Assembly (NCBI GenBank): GCA_021904315.1
Contig: CM038923.1
Coordinates: forward strand, 12,902,038 to 12,966,037
Source: Sphagnum magellanicum
Taxonomy: Eukaryota > Streptophyta > Sphagnopsida > Sphagnales > Sphagnaceae
Reading direction: 5' to 3'
Length of the DNA stretch: 64,000 nucleotides
Shown here: positions 1-9,804 of the stretch, in pieces
Position numbering within the stretch: the first letter of the stretch is position 1
How the letters are laid out: each line of letters begins with the position of its first letter
Made by a program: the position numbers and the translations under genes
The notes under the pieces: generated by a model
The model's input: only the letters and a program-made list of their open reading frames with translations
Database searches by the model: none
Told to the model about the DNA's origin: nothing

Positions 1-102
1 TGATTCCAAACTCTTCATGGGAACAACAGAGGTTGTACATCTCAAGTCCTTTCTGGTCTATTTGTTGTGGGTGTTGACTGAAGTTTTTGGTTGCTGTTGC
101 AG

Positions 103-198
103 GTCCGTTACTTGAAGATCATTGAGAAGAGTGGATATCAGGCTTTGCCATGGGTTCGATATATAACTACAGCTGGTGAATATGAGCTACGAATTTAG
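103..198 (+). CDS. AP1M: AP-1 complex subunit mu, last coding exon (partial gene)
   Basis: This is the 3'-terminal coding exon of the medium (mu) subunit of the AP-1 clathrin adaptor. AP-1 sorts cargo at the trans-Golgi network and early endosomes, and mu binds tyrosine-based sorting signals through its C-terminal mu-homology domain. A pyrimidine-rich tract ending in GTTGCAG at 96-102 is the splice acceptor. The exon then encodes 31 residues beginning VRYLKIIEKSGYQALPWV and ending GEYELRI before a TAG stop at 196-198. The segment VRYLKIIEKSGYQALPWVRY is the nearly invariant end of AP-1 mu in plants and animals, and it forms the last beta strands of the signal-binding domain. The exon starts in phase 0. 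All earlier exons lie left of the window. The C-terminal GEYELR separates it from other mu classes. I am sure of the family; which paralog it is cannot be told. Confidence 0.9.
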   Translation, partial: VRYLKIIEKSGYQALPWVRYITTAGEYELRI

Positions 199-3100
199 AT
201 GTATGTTTTGTATTGCATGATCCTTCTCAATTACTCTTTTGTAGTGTAAGGCAGTGCTTTATGGAGTCCTCCCTCCTTTGACTTGTCCTCTGCATGTTTG
301 TATCCAGCATTTTGCATGTAGGAAAAATCCTCCCAGTGCTGATCTGGTTGATGAGTGCAAATATATATTGTTGATAGCTTAGTCTCCCTGTCAAATCTTT
401 ATTAAAACACTTTCTCATTTTTCTGAATCTTTTGCTCAAGAGCTTCATCATTCGCTGTAGCATTGTCTTCAATGGGAGGCATGGCTAGCTTGTCTGAGGC
501 CAATTTAAGCCACAGATCCTTTTTGATAACCATCTCAGTGGCTTGCTCCACTTTGTATGTGGGTGATGTTTTTGCTTAACCTGGGAGACATTTGCTCATA
601 TTGAACTTCTTATCAATTTCATATCATTTTCAAATCTGCTTCACAGTAGCATATTTCCACATGCATATCATCATGGTCATGTTCTCTTCTTCAAGCTTTT
701 CCATCATCTATGTTTGCAGTTGTAGACAGTGGCTAAAAATTTGAGTGGATTTTTTGTGTAACTTGCAGGACTGCTTGTAGATACTGCACTGCAACTGGAA
801 ATACTGTGCTGGCTGTCAAAAACAATGTGTACATTGGAGTCCTGAAGAATTCGCCTTGGGTAACAATGTTTGTTTGTGGTGGACTAAGCCTATTGTCCTT
901 TATGTGAGCTTACTCTACTTTTGAATGACACCACCAGTAGTGAACAAGTTATTAGTGGAAGACAATCAATCAATCAATAGCGAAACTGCAAAGTAGATTC
1001 AATTGGGTATCAAGCAGTCAACCTAATCACATCCCCCTAGAACTCCAAACATTGCCCTGATTGGAGAAGAGTTCTACAAGTTTAAGTATTTACAGTTGCC
1101 CTTTGGAACTCTAGAATGCACAAGCAAGCATTTAAATGTTGAAAAAGGTTTACATTCTATGGCTTTATGCAATTGAGAAAGAAGCTCAACAGCAGTTCAA
1201 CAAGCTCTTTGGGTAGTCATCTCTCAATTTTGCATCACTGGCATGTCCCTCAGCAACCTTCAACAAATCTACTCTTTTTTTTTACTTACTGTCTAATTCA
1301 CAAAGTAATTAACATTTAGCTTTTGTCCACAATAACTTTATTGTACTTGGGAAGAATAATTGGCTTCTTGCAGTCTACTATCATGTCTTGGAACTTGGCA
1401 AAGTTGAGCATTTTAATTCAATCCCAACCCATAAGAAGATAAAAGACATGTTTGTGAACACCAATTGGATGAACTTTAAAGGTTTTTTCTTCAGTGTCAC
1501 ACATAAAATTCCCGTTTTTAGTGTCTCATGGTTTATCATATTAGCAGATTGCCATTTACATTGCATATGAGTTCTAATAGGATGAAGAATGAATAAGTAT
1601 TGTATTGCCACACAACTTGAAGTTTGTTTCATTTTTCACTTTATGTATTTTTCAAAATAATGTATTGGCATGTACATTAAAGTGGCATGTATGCCAAAAT
1701 GACCCATGCACCAAATTTCAGATGAGGTAAGCACCACAATGGTGTGAAAATGGGTTTGCTCTTATAAACTTGTTTTGAGATAGTGAAGGTTTCAAAAGAC
1801 TAAGAAAAACTTTAAATGACTACTTTTGGTTGCTAGTTGTTAATGATTGATCACACATTGATTGTCAATGACTGGTTGGCCACAATGATTGGTTCACATG
1901 TGACGTATAATGCTCCCTCAATGTATTACTATCCAATGTTTATTGGTGGGGGAGGGGCAAACATTAACACTAACTTTGGATGTGCTAATATTGATACCTC
2001 CTCAAATATAGTGCATTGCTAGGGGGTGCTCTTACACACATATATATACATTCAGTTATACATGAAACTAGTTAACATATTTACTCAACATGCCCACCAC
2101 ACAAATTAAATATGAGAAGATCTTATAAGCATATGTACATTGTGAAGCAACAATGAAACTAACATTGGGTTCAAGATTGAGATTTTGTTATTCAAAGAAG
2201 TAGAAATGTTGACTTTAACAAAACAAGTGGATGGGTGGGATCAATCCTATGTTGGAAATGGCAAGTCACATGTGATGTCAATTTAGATGTTTTTGGACTT
2301 GGATGGATAAATGTTGTTTGCATTATGTTACAAAGATCTACGGCATCCATGCATTGACATGTGAGTATAACACAACATGGTTTCCATGACACAGCAGTCA
2401 CATGATGTCAATAATCCCATTTTGGGAAAGATAGTATACTTTTGCCCATGATGACTACCTATTAGTTTAACCACTCCATATCTAATTTGATGAAGGATAT
2501 AAGTAGATGACATGAGACAAGTCCATGTGACATGTCATTGGGTTTGACTAAATGTCATATTTAATGTCTAATAATGTAGAAGGTGGCCCTTGGCAAGACT
2601 CGTGAGCTTTTCATACATGACACCCTGATTAAAAGTGCAATAATGTAAACTAATTGCAATTGTCATATACCATTTTTGTATTACTAGGCATAGAGTGCCA
2701 GAGTCTATGGATAACCTCAACAAGGAAAGTTATAAAGCTATTCAAGTGGGTGCTCAGAGAAAGAGTTTTGATAGTGGAATTTGTGTCCAGTAGAGTTGTG
2801 GCCTAAAAGTATGCTACCTAATAAATCACTGGTAGCTTGTAAACACTACCTCAAACAATAACCAACAATAGAATATCTCAATTTCTAGTTTGTGATATGC
2901 ACAGAAAGCATCAACTAGATTGCATTGCCCCTACAACAGGAGTCCAAGATATCACATTCATTCTGTCAACTTCAATGCCACTAAGCCTATCAATCTCCTC
3001 ATTCAAAGTCCATCAATCTTTACTTGGATGTTTTTTGAAATCAAACTTTCACTTTTGCCAAATCTCTGGTCCTTCTCTCAACCCTATTAACCCACTTCAA

Positions 3101-4006
3101 ATGTCCAAATCTCCTCACAACATTTCAACAAACCAGGTCACAGACCATAAGACTTTGATTTATTTTATCAAACTGTTGAACATGACAAATCTGCTTCACC
3201 CCAACTCCACAAATGACTCAAACATAAACAATTCACAACAAAACAAGCTGGCAGACATAAATAATGCCTTCAAATATTATCCAGAATCTCAAATCAAAGT
3301 TCAAATGACATCCCACATTCACTCCATAATCCCATATGCCAAAATCACATCCTTAATTTTTTTTGGGGTTCATTGAACTAATGACAACCAACAAATAGAG
3401 CAAGTCTCAACAAAATAATTCAGACAGTTGAAGAGTTCTTGTTCCGTGCACATCAACATTAAGATAACAACATCCCCCCATACCATTGTATCTCAACAAC
3501 AGAATTCCCAGATTCACCCAAATTTAGCATTCTCAATTGGAAACAGTAATGCACCCACCTGTGGATCTATACCCAAGGAACAACTTTGCAACTATTAGAT
3601 ACTTAGCCCTTGACACCCTTCACCAAGGACGTACCTAACGTTGAAAAGAAAACTGGGACAAAATTTACACTGCCCAATTCACTCTCAGAATTGTATACAC
3701 TCAGTACTCTCACCCTTTCATATTGTGCAGGTGTTCCTTGGGGCATCCACCCATCCCTGCTGCACAATTCAGAGTCTGCAAATATCAATTGCCTCCAATT
3801 TTAGCTATACATTCAAAACAAGCATCCCTCCTTTTGTTCAGAATCACAGACAAGTCCTGACATTGTCAGTGGATGTGTTTTCAAAGACCCAATATAGAGG
3901 ACTGAGAACAATGTGAAGTCAATATGCAATGTAATTTAATCTGTGCAGGGTGCTTCTCCTTTTCATTTAAGGAAGAAGAAATAGTTCTTAAAGATTCACA
4001 ATTTGG
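199..4006. other. 3' UTR of AP-1 mu and convergent intergenic spacer
   Basis: The first few hundred bases are presumably the 3' UTR of the AP-1 mu gene, but no clear polyadenylation signal marks its end. The rest separates two convergent genes. It holds short ORFs without recognisable domains (the longest is 159 codons at 2897-3376, + strand), a CAATCAATCAAT microsatellite at about 965-979 and a short TATATATA run at 2040. No transposon ends or RNA genes were recognised. Confidence 0.5.
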
Positions 4007-6800
4007 TCAATCAGAGTTCTTGTTACCACTTAGAACAGCCTTTTGTTCAACATGCACCTTCAACCAAGCCCTTAAGTCACTCAAGATGATTGCAACATTG
4101 TCATCAGTCTCCCCTTGTATAAGAGAATGTTGCATGCCCTCATAAAGCTTGAGTGTCTTGTCCTCAGAGCTTGCATTTTCATAAAGAAACTTGCTCACCG
4201 CAGGGTCTGTTACAACATCAGCATCCCCATGTATGACTAGGAATGGGAAGCTTACATCCTTGAGCTTCTCACTCAAGCGTGCTGTCACTCTAAGCAATTC
4301 CAGCACTGTGCCTAGCCTTGGCTTTCCTGCATACCTGCAAAATGCAGATCACAGGGTGTTTATAAGAAAATTCCAGCAATCATCCTGATGGGTTCATGGC
4401 AAAAGGGATCAGAAAATCTGAAACACTGAAAACCCAGCATGCAAGAATCTGATCATATTGTAGAACAACTATAGTTTGTTGTTAAGAGCACAAACTATCG
4501 ACCTACTGCAACTTCTGGACACAGTTTTCCATACTTCTGAAAACAAACCACAAAGAGCTCAATAGTAAGAGAAAGGTAACAACAATCCATATCCAAATAA
4601 TCGCCATGCAACAGAAGATTCACATGCCAACAACATCCATGATCCCAACACATTCCTTTGGATATGGTACTTTTGCTGATAATACAACAGAAGAAAACCA
4701 GGCAATCTGAGAGATGCACAATTCTCTTGAAACAGTCTACCTTTTAAAGTTGAATCCTGATAACTCAACCCCTCCTTAGCATCTTTCCCAACAAGCATGT
4801 CACAACTGGATCTAACAAAGACCTGATTGGATATTTCTGCAAGAGAGAAAAAAGAAAACCCTAAATTCAAATCAGCAGCAACTTTGTATCTGTGAGGTTT
4901 ATGTGATGTGGACTTTCAGTAGAACCCAGTGAGAGCTCTGGTGCAAGATAAGCTATCCGAGCGTGAACCCTTGTTATTGCTCCCATTACATAACTGCGAA
5001 ATGATCTGATTCAAACCCTAAAAATTGATTGAAACCAATAGTGGTACCCTAATTGCATATTGCAAGGTTCCAAGTGTAGCTGCATCTTGAATGGCACAGT
5101 TGCAGATCATGTTGCTATACTGGGTCATATTCATGGAATATTAATCAGATGTCAAGCTATGGTGTTCTAACTCATCCTTTTTCTTTTCAGCAGAAGATCA
5201 CCATATCAAAGCCTGCAGGATCACTGCAATTGCCAGTACATGAACTTGGCAACTCCAAATTGGGGGTGTGCAATGCTTCAAGGTCACTGTATCAAAGCCT
5301 ACAAGATCACTGCAATTGCCAGTACATGAACTAGGCAACTCCAAATTGGAGGTGTGCAATGCTTCAAGGTCACTGTATCAAAGCCTGCAGGATCACTGCA
5401 ATTGCCAGTACATGAACTTGGCAACTCCAAATTGGAGGTGTGCAATGCTTCAAGGTCACTGTATCAAAGCCTGCAGGATCACTGCAATTGCCAGTACATG
5501 AACTTGGCAACTCCAAATTGGGGGTGTGCAATGCTTCAAGGTCACTGTATCAAAGCCTACAAGATCACTGCAATTGCCAGTACATGAACTAGGCAACTCC
5601 AAATTGGAGGTGTGCAATGCTTCAAGGTCACTGTATCAAAGCCTGCAGGATCACTGCAATTGCCAGTACATGAACTTGGCAACTCCAAATTGGAGGTGTG
5701 CAATGCTCAAGGTCACTGTATCAAAGCCTGCAAGATTACTGCAATTGCACTGCAAAAGGTAACTTCCTTTGTCTTCTTGTTGATTGCACATGGGGTAGTA
5801 GCAAAGCATGATGAGAGTTGGGCTGCAAGATGTCACAGATGGCCAACCTAACATACAATGAAAGAAAGAAAGCCCTGAAGTGAAAGGAAGAAACCCTAAC
5901 AAAATCCTAAGGTAACTTCAAACATCAATTCGCCTGGAGATCCAAATGGTAACTCTTTTTGTCTTCATGTTGATTGCACATGGGGAGTCGCAAAGTATGG
6001 GAGTTGAGCTGCAAGATGTCACAGATGGCCAACCTAACATACAATGAAGAGAACCCTGAAGTGAGGAAGAAACCCTAAAAAAACCCTAAAGAAAAGAAGA
6101 AGAAGAATGAAGTGAGAAGAAGCATTGTCTACCTCCGAGGGTTGTTTCTTGCGATCTCTCTCTTCACAGGATCCTTCACAGACTGGTCCACCAGATCTTT
6201 GGTAGGCACGATGGGCCATGTGGGAAGCCAGTGAGCTATGAAAGTCAAGATCTGTGGCACGGGCCAAGGAGGTTCCATCTTCTCCGAGATTTTGCACATG
6301 GGTGCCATGAGAATAGCTCCATCGTAGTTTTGCGGTTCCTGGAAATGAAGCAACAAACAAATGGCACCACCCAATGACTCCCCATACAAGAAGCAAGGCA
6401 GCTTCTGAAACTCAGGCCGCTGTTTCACGCGGTTGAAAACCAAAGAGCAATCCAGTACAACATTGTCCAGATTGGGCATGAATCCCTTGAGCCCATCGGA
6501 TTGTCCATGCCCTTCCAGATCCAGTGCGAATGTGGCATAACCCATTTGGGTGAAGAGTATGGCGGTGTTTTGAAAAACCCAACTGCTGTCATTGCCGTAG
6601 CCGTGCACCATGAAGATGAGAGCTTCTGGTGGGTGCTCTAGTGGCACCCATGATTGGGTGAAGACGGAATTTCCACGAGGCGTTTTCACCCATTCTCTTT
6701 CGTTTTTCAGCTTCTTGGATTTGTAATATTCCTCTTCTGGCATGTCACCCCATGGAAACAACAACGGTACTGGAGCTGCTGAAGGGGTAAGCTCCGCCAT
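4007..6800 (-). CDS. Monoacylglycerol lipase / caffeoylshikimate esterase-like alpha/beta hydrolase; exons 6800-6133 and 4334-4007
   Basis: A complete serine hydrolase of 331 residues in two exons. The family hydrolyses monoacylglycerols or lysophospholipids, and some plant members cleave caffeoyl shikimate in lignin synthesis; the substrate here cannot be told from sequence. Visible features: the plant family N-terminal signature WGDMPEEEYY (residues 17-26), the oxyanion HG at 66-67 in MVHGYGND, the nucleophile elbow GESLGG with Ser142, the HGDAD motif with probable catalytic Asp262, and His292 in GMQHSL. Sequence and length resemble the Arabidopsis MAGL-type group (At1g11090-like) more than CSE itself, from memory. 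The start is the ATG at 6800 (MAELTPSA); the open frame upstream has no ATG. Exon 1 ends CGGAG|GTAGAC at 6133 and exon 2 starts TTGCAG|GTATGC at 4334, a phase-2 intron giving an in-frame Arg223. No signal peptide or membrane span is seen. All triad residues are intact, so the gene is probably functional. Confidence 0.93.
5204..5757. repeat. 86-bp minisatellite, about 6.5 copies, with 258-bp higher-order unit
   Basis: Copies begin (TATCAAAGCC) at 5204, 5290, 5376, 5462, 5548, 5634 and 5719; the last is partial and the sixth is 1 bp short. Three variants alternate as A-B-C-A-B-C. A has CCTGCAGG and TTGGGGGTG; B has CCTACAAG and AACTAGGC; C has CCTGCAGG and TTGGAGGTG. Copies 4-6 repeat copies 1-3 apart from that one base, so a three-unit block of 258 bp was duplicated very recently. 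The array lies wholly within the lipase intron. Confidence 0.95.
5758..6085. repeat. Direct duplication (about 140-155 bp) in the lipase intron
   Basis: Segment 5758-5912 (starting GGTAACTTCCTTTGTCTTC) recurs at 5948-6085 (starting GGTAACTCTTTTTGTCTTC). Both contain TTGATTGCACATGGGG, GCTGCAAGATGTCACAGATG and CCAACCTAACATACAATGAA. Small indels and substitutions make it older than the neighbouring 86-bp array. The second copy ends just upstream of the exon-1 donor (in + coordinates), where CCCTAAA-like runs accumulate. Confidence 0.9.
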
Positions 6801-7221
6801 CGTGATCGCTTGGTGAGTCACTCTTGTATGAGTTTTGGATCAATTTTTACAGCTTGTTTGCTTGCTTCTGGATGCCACCCCAAAGTTTTTTCTTCACAAG
6901 ACTTCTCATATGCATATATTACTCTATTGTGAAGCATATCCTCATCAAGTTTGCTTTGGATTTCTTTCTGCAAATTGCGTCATATACAAAAGCACAAGTA
7001 TCTTCCTTGGAGGACATGAGGCTACATGTCAGGGAGCCATATCATCCCTCTCTCTCTATCTCTCTATTCATGCCGTCACTTTTCATCCTGTAGCTGCAAG
7101 AATGAAGCATTACAAAAATCCAGCAGAAAGGCGACATCATCATCTTCCTTTTACTTCACTCTGCTTTCCTTGTTCCCTAAACCCTAAAACTTCAATTGTG
7201 AACAATAAATTGTTCGATTAT
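6801..7221 (-). promoter_or_regulatory. Upstream region of the lipase gene
   Basis: This is the 5' flank of the lipase, read on the - strand. The ATG sits in ATCACGATGGCGGAG, a good plant start context. A pyrimidine-rich CTCTCTCTCTATCTCTCT run at about 7049-7068 (GA-rich on the sense strand) is typical of plant core promoters or 5' UTRs. No unambiguous TATA box was seen at a fixed distance, so the transcription start is not placed. Confidence 0.35.
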
Positions 7222-7391
7222 GTTTTGGGACCTATGACTTATGATGTCATCATCTTTTGGTCATCAAAGGTTTTGAGACCTATTTGTCATCATATTTTTA
7301 GGTCAACATAAGTTTTGGGACCTATGTTGTCATCAAATTTAGGTCATCATAGGTTTTGGACTTATGAGGTCATCATATTTAAGTACATCAT
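7222..7391. repeat. Degenerate tandem repeat, about 40-48 bp, four copies
   Basis: Four units begin GTTTTGGGACCTATG or close variants at about 7222, 7270, 7312 and 7353. Each carries GTCATCATATTTAGGTCATCAT or a variant. Unit lengths are about 48, 42, 41 and 40 bp. It sits in the presumed distal promoter region of the lipase gene. Only simple sequence lies between it and the Helitron pair. Confidence 0.75.
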
Positions 7392-8359
7392 ACCTCCCAA
7401 AACATGAACTCACAATTCACCCAAAACCCTAAAATTTAAACCCTAAACATCAATTTGGTCTCACAAATTTTGAGGAATGTTCACCAAGTGTTACTTGTTG
7501 TGAACTTTGTAAGTTTAGGTGAAGATGGTTCACAAGGAAAATTGGGCATACAATTATCTATCGGCTATCCCATGTGGTTTGGATCATGGGAGTTGAGACA
7601 TTTGCATTTGTTGCTAAGTAGATTGTCAACAAGTGAGGGAATAATGTGATCCAAAATGCAGTGTGAATAATGTTCAAGTTGAAGAAAAACTTTTGTTTCC
7701 TTGATTGAAACATCAGAAGAGGGCATGACAACCACACAACACAAGTTGGTACAAACATACCATAGCCTAGGGTCAGTTTCCACATGGACAAAACCAATAC
7801 TTTGTTTTTTTTTCAAAAATTATTTTTATTAATAAAATTGAAATTATTATTAATTCATGATATACTATGGAATTGTCATACGAGGAGTGAAATAATTCAG
7901 ATTGTAGCCTGGGATAATTATGATGGGTTTTCAACACCTCAGCTTCATATTTTCACCAAAATTCGTTTCATTATTTTAAAGATTATTTAATGATAAAACT
8001 GACAAAAATGTTTGTAGTAGTAAAACAAAATTGCTTTCATGTCATGTAGGGTTTTGAAATATTGATAACCACAAAGTTTTGACACCAACATGGTATCAAT
8101 ACCTGAGTACAATCTAGCTTATACCTGGGATTATGCCTAGGTTGATAATTGTCTTTTACACAATACCATACTGGAACATTGGTCAACAACCATAATAACA
8201 ACAAATTTTGCCAATTCATAAATAGAGTTTCCTAGAAAGGTAAAAGTTCATATTTGTTCTTGGAGTACATGTTATAAACATTGCAAGTGTAATATAAATA
8301 CTTGTGGGTTGTACTGAAGGCAGCAAAACATATCACATTGTGGGACTGGGTTAAAGAAA
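7392..8359. other. AT-rich spacer
   Basis: The spacer between the lipase 5' region and the Helitron-like pair. Short ORFs on both strands have no recognisable domains. A T-rich tract lies at 7801-7850. Nothing else is supported. Confidence 0.4.
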
Positions 8360-9057
8360 TCTTATATATTAAAGTTAGATGGTGTCTGTCCGTCTGTCTG
8401 TCCGTCCAGGTGCCGATCTTGGTTTCAGGACCTCGACGGACGGACAGGACCAGGTCTTGAAATCGAGGTCCTTAGATGGAAGAGGAGGAGGAGGAGGAGG
8501 ACGACGACGAATGGCGGCCGCAACAATTTTATCTAGATGTGATCAGCGGAGCTTGCGAGCCTATTGGTGGTGAATTGTCCAGGCAGTTTCCGGGCACTGC
8601 CCGGGCCAGCACGGACCTTTTTTTTTTTTTTTTTTTTTTGTTTTGTTTTGTTGTTTGGGGGTTTTGTTTTCTGTGTCTGTCTGTCCGTCCGGGCACTGCC
8701 CGGGCCAGCACGGACCTTTTTTTTTTTTGTTTTGTTTTGTTTTGTTTTGTTTTGTTTTGTTGTTTGGGGGTTTTGTTTTCTGTGTCTGTCTGTCCGTCCG
8801 GGCACTGCCCGGGCCAGCACGGACCTTTTTTTTTTTTGTTTTGTTTTGTTGTTTGGGGGTTTTGTTTTCTGTGTCTGTCTGTCCGTCCGGGCAGTTTCCG
8901 GGCACTGCCCGGGCCAGCACGGACCTTTTTTTTTTTTTTTTTTTTTTTTTTGGGTTTTTTTTTTCTGTGTCAGTTAAACTGTTTTCGAGCGCAAAGGGGG
9001 CGGGGGGGGGTGCGGGTGGCTGGAGTGGCGTAGCCACGGGTTGCTCTCACTTGTTAG
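8360..9057 (+). mobile_element. Helitron-like element, left member of a facing pair (3' end decayed)
   Basis: It starts TCTTATATATTAAA just after an A, the canonical Helitron 5' TC after A. The same 14 bases plus that A are the 5' end of the element at 9804-9199 on the other strand. Next come GTCTGTCCGTC repeats and an AGGAGG run, then four tandem modules (8582-8975). Each module combines CACTGCCCGGGCCAGCACGG, a poly-T/(TTTTG)n tract and TCTGTGTCTGTCTGTCC. The likely 3' end is near 9034-9057, where GCCACGGGT, shared with the partner's 3' end, is followed by TTAG rather than CTAG. It encodes nothing convincing, so it is non-autonomous. Confidence 0.6.
8582..8975 (+). repeat. Tandem GC-rich / poly-T modules inside the left Helitron-like element
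   Basis: Four modules are anchored on GGGCCAGCACGGACC at about 8603, 8703, 8803 and 8911. Each anchor is followed by a long T run, (TTTTG)n of variable length, GTTTGGGGGTTTTGTTTTC and a GTCTGTCTGTCCGTCC tail. The last module is more diverged and leads into TCAGTTAAACTG, which recurs inverted in the right-hand element. Open frames across this tract are low-complexity artefacts. Confidence 0.85.
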
Positions 9058-9198
9058 ATGATGAATCAAGATGTGGTTTTTGATGAGGCAAGGTAGTTTG
9101 TTTTGTTTTGTCATGTTGAAATCTCCCAAATCGATGAGTAGGGGTGCACCAACTTGGTTTGAGACAGTTTGGAGTTACAGTTTGGAAGTTATTGATTA

Positions 9199-9804
9199 CT
9201 AGTGTGAACCCGATGCATAATGCACCCGTGGCTCCCACCCCCCTGTTATTTACTTCAGACCGGAAGCAACCTCTCCTCCTGCACGATTATTGTGAATGCT
9301 CCCCGGAGCTGCTGGCCAGATTTTTCTGCCCATTTTTTATTTTTTATTTTTTATTTTGTTTCTTCATTTTTGTTAATTTAAGAGAAGGGGAGAAAAATCC
9401 GAAAAAACAAATCCAAAAAAAAAAGATAAAAAAAGAAGCAAATACGTAGCCTTAGATTTTTTCGAAAAAACAAATCCAAAAAAAAAAGATAAAAAAAGAA
9501 GCAAATACATAGTAGAATCGGTCTCTGCGGCTGATTTTTGGGGGGTAATAACTGTCACAAAAAAAAAAACCCATCAAAAAAAAAAAAAAAAAAACAAAGG
9601 TCCGGGCAGTTTAACTGACACAGAAAACAAAACCCATCGAAAAAAAAAGAAAAAAAGGTCCGGGCAGTTTAACTGACACAGAAAACAAAACCCATTAAAA
9701 AAAAACAAAAAACAAAAAAACAAAGGTCCGGACAATGCCTGAAAACTGTCCGGCTGCCCAGACAGACAGACAGACAGACACACCTGTAAATTTAATATAT
9801 AAGA
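9199..9804 (-). mobile_element. Helitron-like non-autonomous element (606 bp)
   Basis: Read on the - strand, it begins TCTTATATATTAAA at 9804 after an A (9805). It ends ...CACACTAG at 9199 and is followed by T, so the host site would be AT, the Helitron target. Nine bases before CTAG is a short hairpin, GGTGCATTATGCATC (6-bp stem with one G-T pair, 3-base loop). Inside are GTCTG repeats, three modules of GGTCCGGGCAGTTTAACTGA next to poly-A (9598-9775) and a 67-bp tandem duplication. No Rep/helicase is encoded. The ends fit the plant Helitron consensus (5' TC, 3' hairpin and CTRR). Confidence 0.72.
9397..9513. repeat. 67-bp tandem duplication inside the right Helitron-like element
   Basis: Two near-identical blocks begin GAAAAAACAAATCCAAAAAA (about 9397 and 9464). 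Both end GAAGCAAATAC(G/A)TAG after a shared A-rich GATAAAAAAA stretch. The duplication is recent relative to the rest of the element. Confidence 0.85.

Larger units (their letters stand above)
4335..6132 (-). other. Intron of the lipase gene (1,798 bp), repeat-filled
   Basis: The single intron has GT at 6132-6131 and AG at 4336-4335 on the - strand. About 40% of it is tandem or duplicated DNA: the 86-bp array at 5204-5757 and a large direct duplication at 5758-6085. The part at 4340-5200 is unique-looking, with no recognisable domains in its short ORFs. Ribosomal or coding functions for the repeat ORFs are unlikely, because the repeats keep several frames open merely by lacking stops. Confidence 0.85.

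Noticed and set aside
760-900. Possible extra exon after AACTTGCAG downstream of the AP-1 mu stop
   Set aside because: No frame gives a recognisable protein, and the AP-1 mu reading frame already ends at its conserved C-terminus at 198.
2897-3376. 159-codon open frame
   Set aside because: No domain, no splice context, and composition like the surrounding AT-rich spacer.
5149-5851. Chain of about 77-codon open frames with repeated MQCFKVTVSKP
   Set aside because: They are translations of the 86-bp intronic minisatellite, stay open in more than one frame, and lie antisense to the lipase gene.
6801-6821. Longer N-terminus for the lipase (seven extra residues)
   Set aside because: The extension starts with GTG, not ATG. 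The ATG at 6800 has a good plant context.
8379-9083. Several overlapping open frames of 100-185 codons on both strands
   Set aside because: They are low-complexity translations of poly-T, (TTTTG)n and GTCTG modules within the Helitron-like element.
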